This document shows positions 24,316 to 36,500 of a stretch of 64,000 nt of DNA, piece after piece. Positions within the stretch are counted from its first letter, which is position 1, and the number at the start of each line of letters is the position of its first letter. The position numbers and the translations under genes are program-made. The notes under the pieces are model-generated. The model searched no databases and was not told the origin of the DNA. It worked only from the letters and a program-made list of their open reading frames with translations. The DNA is from Vitrella brassicaformis (lineage: Eukaryota; Sar; Vitrellaceae). The stretch covers positions 1-64,000 of the forward strand of contig CDMY01000356.1 in NCBI GenBank assembly GCA_001179505.1. Direction: 5' to 3'.

Positions 24316-24550
24316 CTTCGGAAAGTCAGTCCACTACCCCGTGGCGTCAGTCAAGGCGCTGGGAGGGTCCAGATGGAAAGAGGCAGATCAAGTGCAGCAG
24401 ATAGATAAGATGAGCAGCGTGAATGGATAGGCGATGGGGCAGGAGGGCAACAAGCTAGGGAGGCCTCCAAAAGGGGGACAAGAGGGGGGCGAAGGTGCCA
24501 AGCTCGCACTCGGCGAAGGGGGAAAAATCGAATAGAGCGTTACGTTGCGA
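24316..24550. promoter_or_regulatory. Divergent promoter region: EXECUTER-like / PP2C
   Basis: 235 bp between starts. The shared element occurs in reverse orientation (CCAAGCTCGCAC, 24498-24509). Confidence 0.45.
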
Positions 24551-26193
24551 ATGATGGATGAGTCAGAGCAAACGACGAACGTCCTCGACGTGGGCTGTTA
24601 TCAGATACAGGGAACTCGCCAATGTCAGGAAGACAGATTCGTGCGCGGCACCCTCCTGTGGAAGCAGCGCGCGGTAAGGACGGGCACACGCCTCCCTCGC
24701 CCCACACACGGCCTCACGAGGGCCGTGGGGTCGACACAAGAGAGCTCAGGAAGCCGTGCGATCCGGTATGTGTGTGGGTCGTCAGATGAAGTTGTTGGCT
24801 GTGTTGGATGGGCATGGGGGTTCTGAGGCGGTTGACTACGTCAAGAGCCACCTCATCGAGACCATAGAGGAGTTTATGCAGCGCCAAGCAGGTACTGTAA
24901 CCAACAGGCACTCGACAGAACGGCTGCGGCTGCCTGGAGCGGTGTGTGTGTGTGTGTGAGGGAATAGAGTAACCTCAATTGCTAATTGTTGTTTCTGTGT
25001 GTGGTTTGTTTGTGTAGAGATCAACATCGACGCTGCGGTGGTGGACGCGTTTTGGGCTTTGGATCAGCGGCTGCGTGAGCACCTGAAGGCTCAGAACAAC
25101 TCGAGCAACTCAACCGACTGCGCATCGAGAGTGAGCCACCGACCAAGCTAACCTGCAGTGCACCTCACACACATCCAGGGCTAATGCATTTGTTATGTAT
25201 TTGTGTATTTGTTGGTTGTCTCCTTCCTTCCTTGCATCGAATGAATCGATTTAGTACACGTCTGGGACGACGGCCCTCGTGTGCATCATGGACGTCGATG
25301 AATACCACCTCGCCAACCTTGGCGACAGGTACGTACAGACCCCCAGCAGACAGACAGACAGACAGGCAGGCCGGTCTGGAGACGGATGGGTGTGGTACAC
25401 TCACTGTATCTGTGGATGTGTGTATCTGTGGCTGGCTGCAGTCGTGCGGTCCTGTCGTACATGCGGAAGGACCTCAAGAAGTATGAAGACGTGCTCACAC
25501 GCGACCACACGTAAGCTAAGCTTGCTCAATGACAGACGCCCGACCAACAACCCCTCTGTGCCCGTTGTTTCTTACTTATCGCCTCGCCTCGCCCAGTGCG
25601 AAAGACGCTGATGAGATGCGTCGTATTGGTGACGAGGGCGGATACGTGGAGACCATTGACGACGAGAGCCGCCTCCAGGGGTGGGTACACACACACGATA
25701 CGCAACACAGAAGCCATGTAGCCTTCCTTCATCACATGTACAGCACAGCACATGTGTGTGCCATGCCTGTGTGGTCTGCAGTCAGTGGACGGTGACGCGG
25801 GCGTTTGGAGACTTCGATCGCCATGAGGACTACAGCAAGCCGGCCGGCATGTCAGCCGTGCCGGAGATCAAAGTCGTCTACTTCGAAGACGGAGGTACAC
25901 ACACAGAGACACCCACACACACGGACAGATGGATGGATGGATGGCTGGATGTGTCTGTGCCTGTGCAGCTGATATCATTGCGCATCAGTTTCTGCTGTTG
26001 GCGACGGATGGGCTGTTCGAACGCCTCGCCTTCTCAAATACACAGGTAGGCACATACCCCACAACCACACTCATAGAGAGGGGTACTGAGTGACGTATTT
26101 GGCCTGTTCCCGTCTGTCTGTGGTGTCTATCGTCGTCATTCGTGTAGGACTTGGCGTCGACGGTGCGACGATCGCTCAATCGGTCAAAACACA

Positions 26194-26224
<31 letters not shown>

Positions 26225-28058
26225 NNNNNNNNNNNNNNNNNNNNNNNNNNNNNNNNNNNNNNNNNNNNNNNNNNNNNNNNNNNNNNNNNNNNNNNNNNNN
26301 NNNNNNNNNNNNNNNNNNNNNNNNNNNNNNNNNNNNNNNNNNNNNNNNNNNNNNNNNNNNNNNNNNNNNNNNNNNNNNNNNNNNNNNNNNNNNNNNNNNN
26401 NNNNNNNNNNNNNNNNNNNNNNNNNNNNNNNNNNNNNNNNNNNNNNNNNNNNNNNNNNNNNNNNNNNNNNNNNNNNNNNNNNNNNNNNNNNNNNNNNNNN
26501 NNNNNNNNNNNNNNNNNNNNNNNNGGGAGGGGGGGGGGGCGGATGGCTGGAGTGTGATGGTGCCGTGGGTTCTGTCTGCCGTTGTGCTGTGCAGGACGTC
26601 GGCCCAGGCGACGGCGCAGCACGTTGTCGATATGGCATACAAGCGGCGCGCCAAAGGAAGTTAGTGAGCAATCCACACACGCCACGCCCACACACAGCCC
26701 AACAGTGGACCAACCCACCTTTCTCTCGTTGACTGATGGCATGATACGGATGCAGACGTGGCCGTGGACAACACTAGCATGATCCTGGTGGTGTTGACGG
26801 AGCCGGGGCTGTGGGGTCAGGCCCGCCCCAGCAACTACAAGCGCCACACCCGCATCCAGTTCACGGACGAGATCGAGGACCTGGACCAGACTCAGAGCCA
26901 GCCCGCCTCGCCCATCCCTACCATCGCCAGCGAGGACCGACACAACCAACACACACACCACCACGACCGCCACCTGCACCCGCGGAGCCCCCTCAACTCG
27001 TGGATGTCGGGCTCGTCCACCCAGTGCGGCATCACCGACCGCAGCGTCAGCGACACTCTCACCGCGAACACCGACACGGCCAGCCTCACCACGCAAACAC
27101 CTGAGACCGACCGGCTGCTGCCCCGGATGCCTGTGGGCGACCGCCAGTCGCACACGCCGCCGAAGTTGCTGCCTACGAGTGCCCACACGAGCCCGGGTGG
27201 CAGTCCTGTGGCCGATGTGCGTCGGCAGGGTGGTGGTGGGGTGCGTGGGGGTGCGTATCAGTCGACAAGCACGTCGGCTGCCAACAGTTTGGAGCAGGAC
27301 GGGTCGGGCAGCGACGGCTCCCCAGTGGCGACGCACAACATCACCCGGATGGGCGAGGGCAGCAACTTCCCTCTCCTCTCCAGACCGCTCTCGCACGTAC
27401 GCATCCCATGCCCGTCCCGTCTCCATACATACCAACCACCACACAGACAGAAACACGTCACATTCATGGCGACCACACACACACGGATCTCCCGTTGTGG
27501 CTGGGTGTGGTGTGTGCAGGTGGACACAGTGTTGGACTTGCGGCGTGGCAATGCCGACCTCCCCGAGGGTTCGAGTGACCTGTCGAGTCCCCTTCTCACC
27601 GACTCCACGGTCGGCCGGGGCGACAGCATGGGCATCGGCATGGGCATGGGCATGGGTGAGGGCGCGGCCTACGGCGACATCGAGCAGGGCGTTGGCGTGG
27701 CTGTGGGAGGTGGTGACGGGGGTACCAAGGGTGGGGTAGTATCGGACGGACCGGGCGAGCCAGTGCCCTCAGTGACGACGCATCGAAGATGCCGCACTTG
27801 GGTAAGTGGGTGGGTGGGTGGGTGGGTGGGCGGGTCAGAGTGATGGACACGACACATGCATTCCATTCACACAACACTGCCGCGCGCCGTGTGATGTGAT
27901 GTGTTGTTCAGGGCGCTTGGCTCAAGGATGTGGGCGGTTGGTTCGTGGCAGCCATGCGTTGCGGCTACCGGGCGGTTCGAAACCTCTTCAGCCGCCTGTT
28001 TGCCCGCCGACATGCCGACCAGCGCCCGGCCGACGAGCCGGGTTCCGCAGCAGTGTAA
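24551..28058 (+). CDS. PP2C-type protein phosphatase with long C-terminal extension
   Basis: Multi-exon gene starting at ATG 24551. PPM/PP2C motifs occur in order: QCQEDRF (metal-binding Asp), LAVLDGHGGS, SGTTALVCIMD, HLANLGDSRAV, LTRDHT, TVTRAFGD, LLLATDGLFE and AVDNTSMILVV. All metal-coordinating aspartates appear to be present, so a Mn/Mg-dependent Ser/Thr phosphatase is likely. The 300-N gap falls between the DGLFE exon and the DN exon and hides at least part of an intron and possibly coding sequence. After the catalytic domain come about 350 residues of low-complexity His/Ser/Pro/Gly sequence, ending in a short amphipathic segment (WLKDVGGWFVAAM, then FSRLFARR) that might bind membrane. 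The last junction TGG|gtaagt to GGC GCT is in phase 0. Substrate unknown. Confidence 0.88.
26225..26524. other. Assembly gap (300 N) inside the PP2C gene
   Basis: Exactly 300 N, entered through a CA then GA repeat and left through a G-tract, so it is probably a collapsed intronic microsatellite. Confidence 0.98.
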
Positions 28059-28465
28059 GGCACGCGTCTGTCCGTCCGTCTGTCTGTATGTCCGTATGTC
28101 CGTATGTCTGTACGCATTGCTGGCTGGCTGAGTGTTGGTGACATTCTTTTCGACTTTCTGAAGTGAAAATACATAAACTCATAGCGCAACGGCAGGCAGA
28201 GTCTGTCGGTCTCTCATGAAATGAACTGCGTCAATCGACCAACCCTCAATTATGCGACAAACATGCCAGCACCATCCTCAGCGCCCGCCTGGCGCATCTT
28301 CCAGCGGCGCCGCCCACCACAACCCGACCGATGAATGGATGCATTTCTTCAAGCGCGAATGAGACGCCCCATCTTTTCCATGAGTCCGCCTCCTTCCTCC
28401 CCTACCCTGTCTCCCGCAAGCTTGGCTTCGCGCGGCGTCCGCGGTTAAGACCTTCCCCTCGGTGA
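28059..28465. other. Intergenic region with promoter element
   Basis: Tandem spacer of about 400 bp. A variant of the shared motif, CGCAAGCTTGG (around 28415), lies about 50 bp before the next ATG. No gene seen. Confidence 0.45.
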
Positions 28466-29839
28466 ATGAGCGTCGTGCAACAGCAGACCGCACAGTGCAC
28501 GGGGGAGGTGCAGAAGCAGCATCCCTTCTGTTACATTTTTGTCGGACACCGCACCGTCTACCTGCTCAGCCTCAAGGACATCCTGTGTCTGAGAGCCACC
28601 TGTAAATGGCTCAGAGGTCTCTTCGGAGCGGCCCAGCTGAGAGATAGACTCCACCACTCTGTCGGCTAACAGGCGGGGCTGCGGCGGGTGGTCAATGGGC
28701 AGCAAGTGCAGCTGGTGCGGTTCGACGATGACCAGTTCGGTGTGTGTGATCTGCTGGCGGCTGTGTGTATTATGGAGGAGGGAAACTGGGTGGAGATCGG
28801 CGAGGTGATTGAGCTGGGGGGGCAGTACGGCTACTGTGAGCTGCCCGTCATCCTCACAGCAGACGACATCAACACACACGCCAACAAGACGGTAAGGCAC
28901 ACACACAGAGGGGCGGGAGAGAACAGAGAGGCCTCATTGATTGGTATCTCTCTGTCTGTGTGTGGTGTGGTGTAGGCGTATGGATCGCTTCCCCGTGTGT
29001 TGACGCAGCTCATGGTGGTCGGCCGCCACGTGGCCTTCGGTGACGGCAAGCGCCTGCAGATCTTCCGCCATGCCAACGGTGAGGTGCGGGCCATCGAGGA
29101 CGAGCCCGGCTTCCGACTGACGATCGACCCGCCCCTCGCCCACGGCGATTATCTGTATCAGCAGCACCGACTACAGCATGACACACCGGTGCAAAGCAGC
29201 ATCGACTTCTACGACGAGGTGCCATGGTCACCGACCATCGATGCGTCGCTGTCGTCGTTTGCCAAGCGCATGATCATCGACCACTTCAAGCAGACTCACC
29301 CAAGGACTCACCGGGGTTATTGGGGCTATGAACAACACACAGAACTCGACAAGTAACCCACCGATGGCACTGGTGGCGGGAGGGGTGCGTGTTTGATTGT
29401 GTGTGTCTGTGTGTGGTTGGTTCAGGCGTGTTGGTGGCAGCCGTCTGGACACCCTCCTGACCCAGTCGCCCCACACACCGGTGGCCGGGTGCTCGACGAC
29501 ATACAGCTCCCGAGGTTATATGCGATACTTGGTGCTGACCAACGGCAGCCACCCCTTCGTCGCATGGATTATCCTTGAGGATGAGTTGATTGACGACAAT
29601 GGTCAGGCCGACAGACAGACAGCTGTGGTGTTCAAATGTCGTATATTGTTCTCTCTCGTCTGTCTGCAGTGTGGGTGACTGTGAAAGCGACCGAGGCGCC
29701 TGCGTGTGGTACGGCTGCCTTCAAGATTCGCTTCCCACTGACGAGTGCCCTGGCTCGTGTGATGCTGGGAGCTGGAGTGGCGCCTCACGTGTTCGACGAT
29801 CCAGCCGACTATCCACACACAGACTACGACCACTTCTGA
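28466..29839 (+). CDS. Unknown protein with F-box-like N-terminus; in-frame TAA near residue 68
   Basis: ATG 28466 opens a frame with an F-box-like segment (YLLSLKDILCLRATCKWLRG). It meets TAA at 28667-28669, after which the same frame continues directly (QAGLRRVVNGQQVQLVRFDD). Downstream exons join in phase: ADDINTHANKT|AYGSLPRVLTQLMVV, HTELDK|RVGGSRLDTLL, and a last exon ending DYPHTDYDHF-stop at 29837-29839. I found no intron that removes the TAA and keeps frame. The gene may start at ATG 28688, with the F-box-like part a relic, or the TAA may be an assembly error or an inactivating change. The body is acidic with beta-rich character and no recognised family. Confidence 0.5.
28667..28669 (+). 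other. In-frame TAA between F-box-like segment and body
   Basis: Frame reads HHSVG-TAA-QAGLRRVVNG. CTAACAG here also resembles a branch point plus acceptor, but no donor tested restores the downstream frame. Confidence 0.5.
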
Positions 29840-30528
29840 GTGTCTGTCTGCCTGTGTGTATGTATGTCTGTAATGCATTGCGTACATGTGTACAGACACT
29901 CACTGCAGCTGTGATTGAATGCTCTCTCCGGATCGAAGAAGCGTCCATTGCACATCACTTCACTCAACTGCTCGTGTGCAGGCGATGATGGCACACACAC
30001 GCACACACACTGCAGACACACGCCTTTCCCCCCTCCCTCTCTCCGCGTGGACCCCTGTGGACATGAGCCTCTGTGTGAGTGTGCCTGTCTGTCTGTCTGT
30101 CAGCCACGCACTGCTGCACAAGCGCATTCACCAATTTCGCAAGCCCCACGCCTCCTTAGGGTTAGTTAAATGAGGCCATCAGCCGCCGCCCCGCCCCCCT
30201 GCAATGCAATGGGAAAAAGCCCTCAAGCCACGATCGGGAAATCCTGCGAGCTTAGACGTGCGAAGAGGGGAGACACACACAAACCGCACAGATCAGCAGC
30301 ACAGAGGCGTACAGGAAGGCCACATGCAGCCAGGAGAGCTCTCTTCGCTCAAATCTCCTAAAACCTTCAGGAGCAGGGTTTCGGTGCAGGGTTTTTTTCA
30401 TTGGCGCGATCCTGACCGGCCAGCCTTGGCTGCACCTTGGCTTTCTGTGTGCATTCCATTCCGCCGTCGGCCGTCCCCCCCGCCTGATCTCCCTCCCTCC
30501 CTCCCTCCCTCCCTGTGTTGTCAGCGCA
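29840..30528. other. Intergenic region / probable aldolase 5' region
   Basis: Contains the shared element TGCGAGCTTAG (30245-30255), a pair of AGGGTTT strings (30374-30395), and a CCCT-repeat tract ending in TTGTCAG just before the aldolase ATG, which could be a 5'-UTR intron end. No gene seen. Confidence 0.45.
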
Positions 30529-32293
30529 ATGAAGTCGGTGTGCGTGGCGTTCGCTCTCTCCCTTTTTGTGGGATCTCTTGCGCAGGACATCACAGTGGAT
30601 GAGGCACTGCGGATCTGCGGTGCCGCGTCAGAAGGCTTCGTCACCCCGCCCACCAGAACGGCCAGCACGGCGCCACACTCAGCCGGTCTGCGGGGGCGGC
30701 TGCGCATGGGCCTTGATCAGTACAAGGATGAGCTTGCCCAGACGGCAAACACCATTGCGGGTCCGGGCAAGGGCATCCTGGCTGTGGACGAGTCCACCAA
30801 GACCATCGGCAAGCGGCTGGCGAGCATCGGTGTCGAGAACACTGAAGAGGCGCGGCAGGCCTACCGCGGGCTGCTCTTCACCACTCCGGGGCTGGGCGAG
30901 TACATCTCGGGCGCCATTCTTTACGAGGAGACTCTCTACCAGAACCACGCTGACGGCACACCATTTGTCGACTGCCTCAGAAACATCGGGGTCATCCCGG
31001 GCATCAAGGTGAGTGAGGTGCGATGAATGAATGCGATGATCTATCTGGGGATCCCGGGGTGGGTACGTGACCTGGCACACATGTATGTCATGTGTGTGGT
31101 GTGTGTGTGTCTAGGTGGACACAGGTCTGACGCCCCTCCCCGGTGCGCATCCCATTGAGACCTGGTGCACTGGGCTCGACGGCCTCTACGAGAGAGCTTG
31201 CAAATACTACACTCAGGGTACGCACCGAACACATGACATGCACTGATTGGCAATGGAACGGAGAGCCATGAGGAAAATGTGTGTGTTGGTGTTGGTGTTA
31301 TCAATCAATCGACTGGCCAGGTGCTCGGTTCGCCAAGTGGCGTGCGGTTCTGCAGATCACCCCCGATGGCTGCCCCACCCCCCTGGCCATCAAGGAGAAC
31401 GCATGGGGCCTTGCACGATACGCGCGCGCCGTCCAGGCAAGGAGGGAGGGAGGGCAATATCTCATTTATTTCATCACATTTCTTTCATCGCATCACGAAA
31501 ATATCGTTTGTTCTTCCGTGTGCGTTTGTGCGCCTGTGTTTGTGTGTGTGTGTGTGTGTGTGCAGGAGGCGGGTCTTGTGCCGATTGTGGAGCCCGAGAT
31601 TCTGATGGACGGCGACCACACCATCGAGAAGACTGCCGAGGTGCAGGAGAAGATCCTCGCCGAGGTCTACAAGGCCTTGTCCGACAACAACGTCTTCCTC
31701 GAGGGCACCCTCCTCAAGCCGTCGATGACCGTCAGCGGCGCAGACTGCCCAGACACCATCACACCCGACATGGTCGCTACCGACACACACAACACACGAC
31801 ACACACGAACACCACACACAGATGCAACACGTGGACGGCTTTCTTGTCTCTCTGTGTTGTGTGTGTTCAGATTGCCGAGTACACTCTGCGGACGCTTGAG
31901 CGCACGGTGCCCTCTGCGGTCCCGGGCATCATGTTCCTCTCCGGCGGCATGAGCGAGGAGGAGGCGTCGATCAACCTCAACGTCATGAACCAAAAGCCGC
32001 GCAAGGGTCCTTGGTCGGTGGCCTTCAGCTACGGCAGGGCGCTGCAGCAGTCGTGCCTCAAGGCCTGGCAGGGCAAGCCGGAGCAGCTCGAGGCCGCACA
32101 GAAGGCACTCCTCGCACGAGCACAGGTGAGTGAGTCGATGCTCGATCAGCAGCCAGCCTGGAGACTGGAAGCTTGGTTGGTTGTGTGTGTGGTGGTGGTG
32201 CAGGCGAACAGCGAGGCCCAGCAGGGCAAGTACGTGCCGGGCAGCCAGCCGTCAGCAGACGAGTCCCTCTTTGTCAAGGGATACAAGTACTAG
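30529..32293 (+). CDS. Fructose-bisphosphate aldolase, class I, with signal plus transit-like leader
   Basis: Six exons: 30529-31008, 31115-31217, 31321-31436, 31566-about 31769, 31871-about 32125, and one ending TAG at 32293. The enzyme cleaves fructose-1,6-bisphosphate to DHAP and glyceraldehyde-3-phosphate. Class I hallmarks: [46 protein letters not shown], the Schiff-base lysine block [24 protein letters not shown] and [12 protein letters not shown]; it ends in GYKY. The N-terminus has a signal peptide ([19 protein letters not shown]) and about 45 Thr/Ser/Ala/Arg residues before the mature domain ([12 protein letters not shown]), which suggests import into a complex plastid for the Calvin cycle. 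Intron 31437-31565 has a GC donor (CAG|GCAAGG). Confidence 0.95.
31437..31565 (+). other. GC-AG intron in the aldolase gene
   Basis: Donor CAG|GCAAGG and acceptor GTGTGCAG. The flanking codons GCC GTC CAG|GAG GCG GGT are in phase 0 and match the conserved aldolase sequence, so the junction is well fixed. Confidence 0.85.
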
Positions 32294-33526
32294 ACGGACG
32301 TGCGGACATCACACCTCGCTGCTCAGGGTCGGCCGACCCTCCGTGTGTGCGTGATGGGTGTTTTCTCTTTTGCTCGCGTGTGGCGTACTTACTGACTCAA
32401 TGACTCAATGATTTGTCTGCTTGACTGCCTGCCTGCCTGTCTGCCTGAGTACTCGTGTAATGACTGCGAGACCCTCCTGACATCGCACAACGCACAACGC
32501 CCCGCACACCGGTGCCTGCCTGCCTGCCTGCCTCCCCACACACAGCAACACAGGGCAGGTTCATTCAGTTTTTTCCATCCTGTTTGCCTGGCTGCCGTCG
32601 TCTCGTAAAGGTGCTCTCCTACTGGACGGACGGACGGACGGATGTCTGGGCACACCGATGTGTAAGACCCAGATTCCCTTCCCTTCTCCCTCCCTCCCTG
32701 GCGCTCTGCCTGCCTCCCTCGCTGTTTTCCTTTCCCTCTCCCTCCCCGTGTGTGTCTTCTGGCTGGCCGTCGTGTGCTCTGCTCGACTGAGTGAGTGTGT
32801 GTGTGAACGTTTAGCCTGAATGGATGGATGGATGGATGGACGCCTTTCAATCAACCTTGTCTGTGCGTTGCTTGAGGGGGAGGGAGGGGCAAGGCAAGGC
32901 GACCCAAAGGCAGACAACGAACCGACCAACGACACTGATCGATCGATCGATCGGCCGATCGATAGATACCTGCATACACACCATACCCAGTTTTTAGGTC
33001 TAAAGGCTGCCCAACAACAACAAGACAGACAAGACAGAAGACCAAGCGTTTGTGTCGGGTGGGGCGGGGAGGGCAGGGCAGGGGCTCGGCTGGCTCTCAG
33101 ATACCTGAGTGTGTGCTTGGCTGAGTGGTCGGTGGTGTCTGTCTGGTGGTGTGACTTCCTTCTTCCTTCCTTGATTGCGTAGCGTTGTGTGGCGTGCCCT
33201 CCGTGCCGTGGATGGATGGATGGATGTCTGGTGCGTGCACTGTGCGATTTTGTCTCGGTGGACCGGATGGACAGACAGGTTGGTTGGTGACATGTCTGTG
33301 TCTGTCATGACGAATACCTTCATGTTCAACCAAGATTGCCTGCTGGCTCGGCTCCTCACATTGCATGTCGCACTGCAGGCATCCAGCGAATGAATGAATG
33401 ATCGATTCATCCGTTCACTCAGTCAGTCACACGCACATGCGCAACCAGTCCGGTCCGCCAACCACCCGACTATACAGACGCACACAGGCCATTAGCTACG
33501 CGCACACATGAATGAAGGAACGGTGC
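32294..33526. other. Intergenic region, no gene seen
   Basis: Convergent spacer of about 1.2 kb with TGCC, GGAC, ATGG and GATC tetranucleotide repeats (for example GATC units at 32939-32954). No coding signal. Confidence 0.6.
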
Positions 33527-36500
33527 TCATTTCTTCCGTCGTTTTCCCCCTCCCCCTCCCCCATTGTCCCTCTTGCCCCCATCGTCACACCGCGGTCGCT
33601 TGGTGCCGGCCACCGCTGCCTGGCCCCCTGCAGCCGTTGCGGTGTTCTCCGATGTGTCTGGGGTGGTTGTGGGGTCGTTTGTGACGTCCTCGATCTCGAT
33701 GTCGGAGTGGACGCACGGGGAGCTGCGGACCACAACCAACTCCTGCGAACACCACCCCACAGACAGACAGAGAGGTAGATGAACGAACACATTGCTAGGG
33801 TGCGGTGCGGTCTCACTTCTTCCCTCCCTCACTCCTTCCCTCCCTCCGTCCCTCCCTCCCTCACGCGCACCAGAGTGAAGGTTGGCATGATAAATGTGTT
33901 GTTGGTATCGAATGTGATGAGTGTGGCCTCGAGCTCGTCCACATTGGTGCCCCTCACACCCACACGGAGCTGAAGTGGCTCCTGCTGCTCCTGCTGCTGC
34001 TGCTGGTGGTGCGTGGCGCTGGACGAGGAGCTGCTCGAGGCTGCGGACACCACACAGACAGAGACACAGACAGAGAGGGGGCGGGGTGGGGTATATATGT
34101 GCCTGTGGTGCTGTCTGTGTTGTGTAATCATGTGCGTGGGAATGGATGGGTTGGTGTCCTGTCCTCGTGTGGGCGTACGTACATGTGTTGTGTCTGTTCC
34201 TGAGTCCGTAGGGCAGGTCGAATGCGCTCGTGGTGACGCGGCGGCAGTCCGTGATGTCCAGCTGCACCAGGGAAAGCAGATGCGACACCAACGCACGAAC
34301 GCCGCTGTTCTCAACTTGACTGACCATACACACACCCCAGACACACACACACGTGTCCCGTGTACTCAGCAGGCATCGTCACATCCATCCATCCATCAGC
34401 CCAGCTGTCCACCCACTCTTCCTTCCAGCCACCACTTACGTGCACTGCGATAGTTTGAGTCTCTGCAGGTCAGGGCATCGTGTGGGCAGCCGCGCCACCA
34501 GCTGGTTGGTGACGCCCTTGATGCGCGAGAGGTCGAGCGTCCGCAGCTGGTCCATGTGCTGCACTATCGCCTCCAATATGGCGCCGTCCAGCTGAGAACA
34601 GTCTGGTGGACAGACACAGACACACAGCGGACGGCGGGCGTTGATGTATGTATGTGTGTATGGCGGCGTCATGTCATGGACGGGTGGGGTGGGGTGGGTG
34701 CCTACCGGCGAGGCAGAGTGATTGCAGGTTGGTACATGCCGCCAGAGCTTTCGCGCCGCCGCTGCTCACGCCGGCCCCGCGCAAGTCCAACTCAATCTGA
34801 CACACACCACACACCATAATACACTTAGAGGGAGGAAAGAAGCCGTCGTCACGTTCCTCATCCCCCCCCTTCCCCCACCACCACCGCCTACCAGGCTACT
34901 GCTCATGTGTTCCAACGCACTCAAGTTGGTCAGGCCTCCGCACCGCTGCAGGCTCAGCCGTCGCAGCCCACTGCCGCCCCCCTCCCCCATCTGCGTCTGC
35001 GACCCTGTGCCCCGCTGCAGGGGCTGCTGTGCGCGTGCCAGGTGGTTGAGCACTGCGTCCGTCATCTTGCCGTCCACTGCCTGGCGGGTGGAGCCGAGGG
35101 CGACGTTCCGCAGCGAGGGCAGGAGCCGGAGGCGTCGCAGGCCGCCGGGCGTCACCCTCGGGCAGTCCATCAGGTCGAGACCACGCAGAACGCTATTGCT
35201 CCCCACTGGCATGCTGCATGCACGACATCACACCAACCAATGTGTTTGGGAGGGGGGGAGGGGGGATGGCGGTGGTGCTGTAGTGTGATTGCTGACTGGC
35301 TGAGGACTTCCTCGACGGCTTTGTCTGTGATGCTGGAGCAGCCGCGGAGGACCAGGACATGCAGCTTGCGCAGCTCGGGTGCGTGGGTCTTGAGGCCCGT
35401 CGCCGTCAGCTCCTTGTAGTCGGTCAGGTCCAACAAACCCAGGCGCGGCGTCCTGCGACAGACACACACACATTGGAGAGAAAGAGGGCTTGGTGTGCTG
35501 TAGTGACGTGTGTGTGTGTGTTTGTTTGTTTGTGTTTCTGTGTTGTTTCTGCGTACTGTTTGACGGCCTCGAACACTCGGCAGTCAGGCACGTTTGCCCC
35601 CCGCAGTCTGCGCCACTCGAGGCGGCGGCGGTAGGCCCTGACCTCTGCGGCGAACTCCCGACACACTGAATGAACAAATTGACAAGATGAGAAAGACCAC
35701 TCACTGCTAGTCTGCTTGTCCCGTCGTGTCGTGTGTGTGGCTGCCTTGCCTCTCCGACTGACTTCACACTCACCCATGATGGCCTCCCTGCTCACGTGCC
35801 TCAGGATGTTCCACAACAACTGCACACACACATACACATGTACACACGCATCCATCTATCCATCCATCCATCCATACCTCCTTTGGCACATCTGAGAACC
35901 AGGCCTTGGTGCCCGCCATGGCCCGCAGCTCCCGGTCCCGCCTCTCCATGGCCGCTACGTCACGCTCGTGCCGCGCCCGCAGATGCGCCGCCCTCCCCTC
36001 ATCCATCGCTATCACACCACGCAGCTGCTGCCTCTTGCCACGGGGGCCGTACACCATCGCTGCCTCCTGCGCCTCCTCTGCCTCCTCGATATCCGCTGCC
36101 GGCTGCTGCTTTGGCTGTTGCTTTGGCTGGGGCTTTGCGGGTGCAGCAGAGGGTTTGGGGGGTCTGGGAGGCGCGGCGGGTGGTTTGGTGGGCTTGGGAG
36201 GGGCAGCAGAGGGCTTTGGAGGGGCGAGTGGGGATGGCAGGGCACGTTGGTTGCGATTGGGAGGGGGAGGAGGTGGGCCTCGGCCTGGGCCAGGGGCAGG
36301 GGCAGGGTTGCTAGAGGGAGGGGGAGCAGGGCCGCGCACATCCACTCCAGCACCCTTGAGACGCTCACTCTGAATGAATGGATGCACAGCAAGGACACCA
36401 AGCGAAGAGGTCGTGTCAGCTTTGGTCGGGTCATAACTTAAGTACTCCCTCCCTCCCTCCCTCCGTCACTCACCAGACCGACAAGAAACGAAGGCACCGC

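Noticed and set aside
12002-28669. Nuclear genetic code change
   Set aside because: The three in-frame stops use all three codons while neighbouring genes terminate on the same codons with conserved C-termini.
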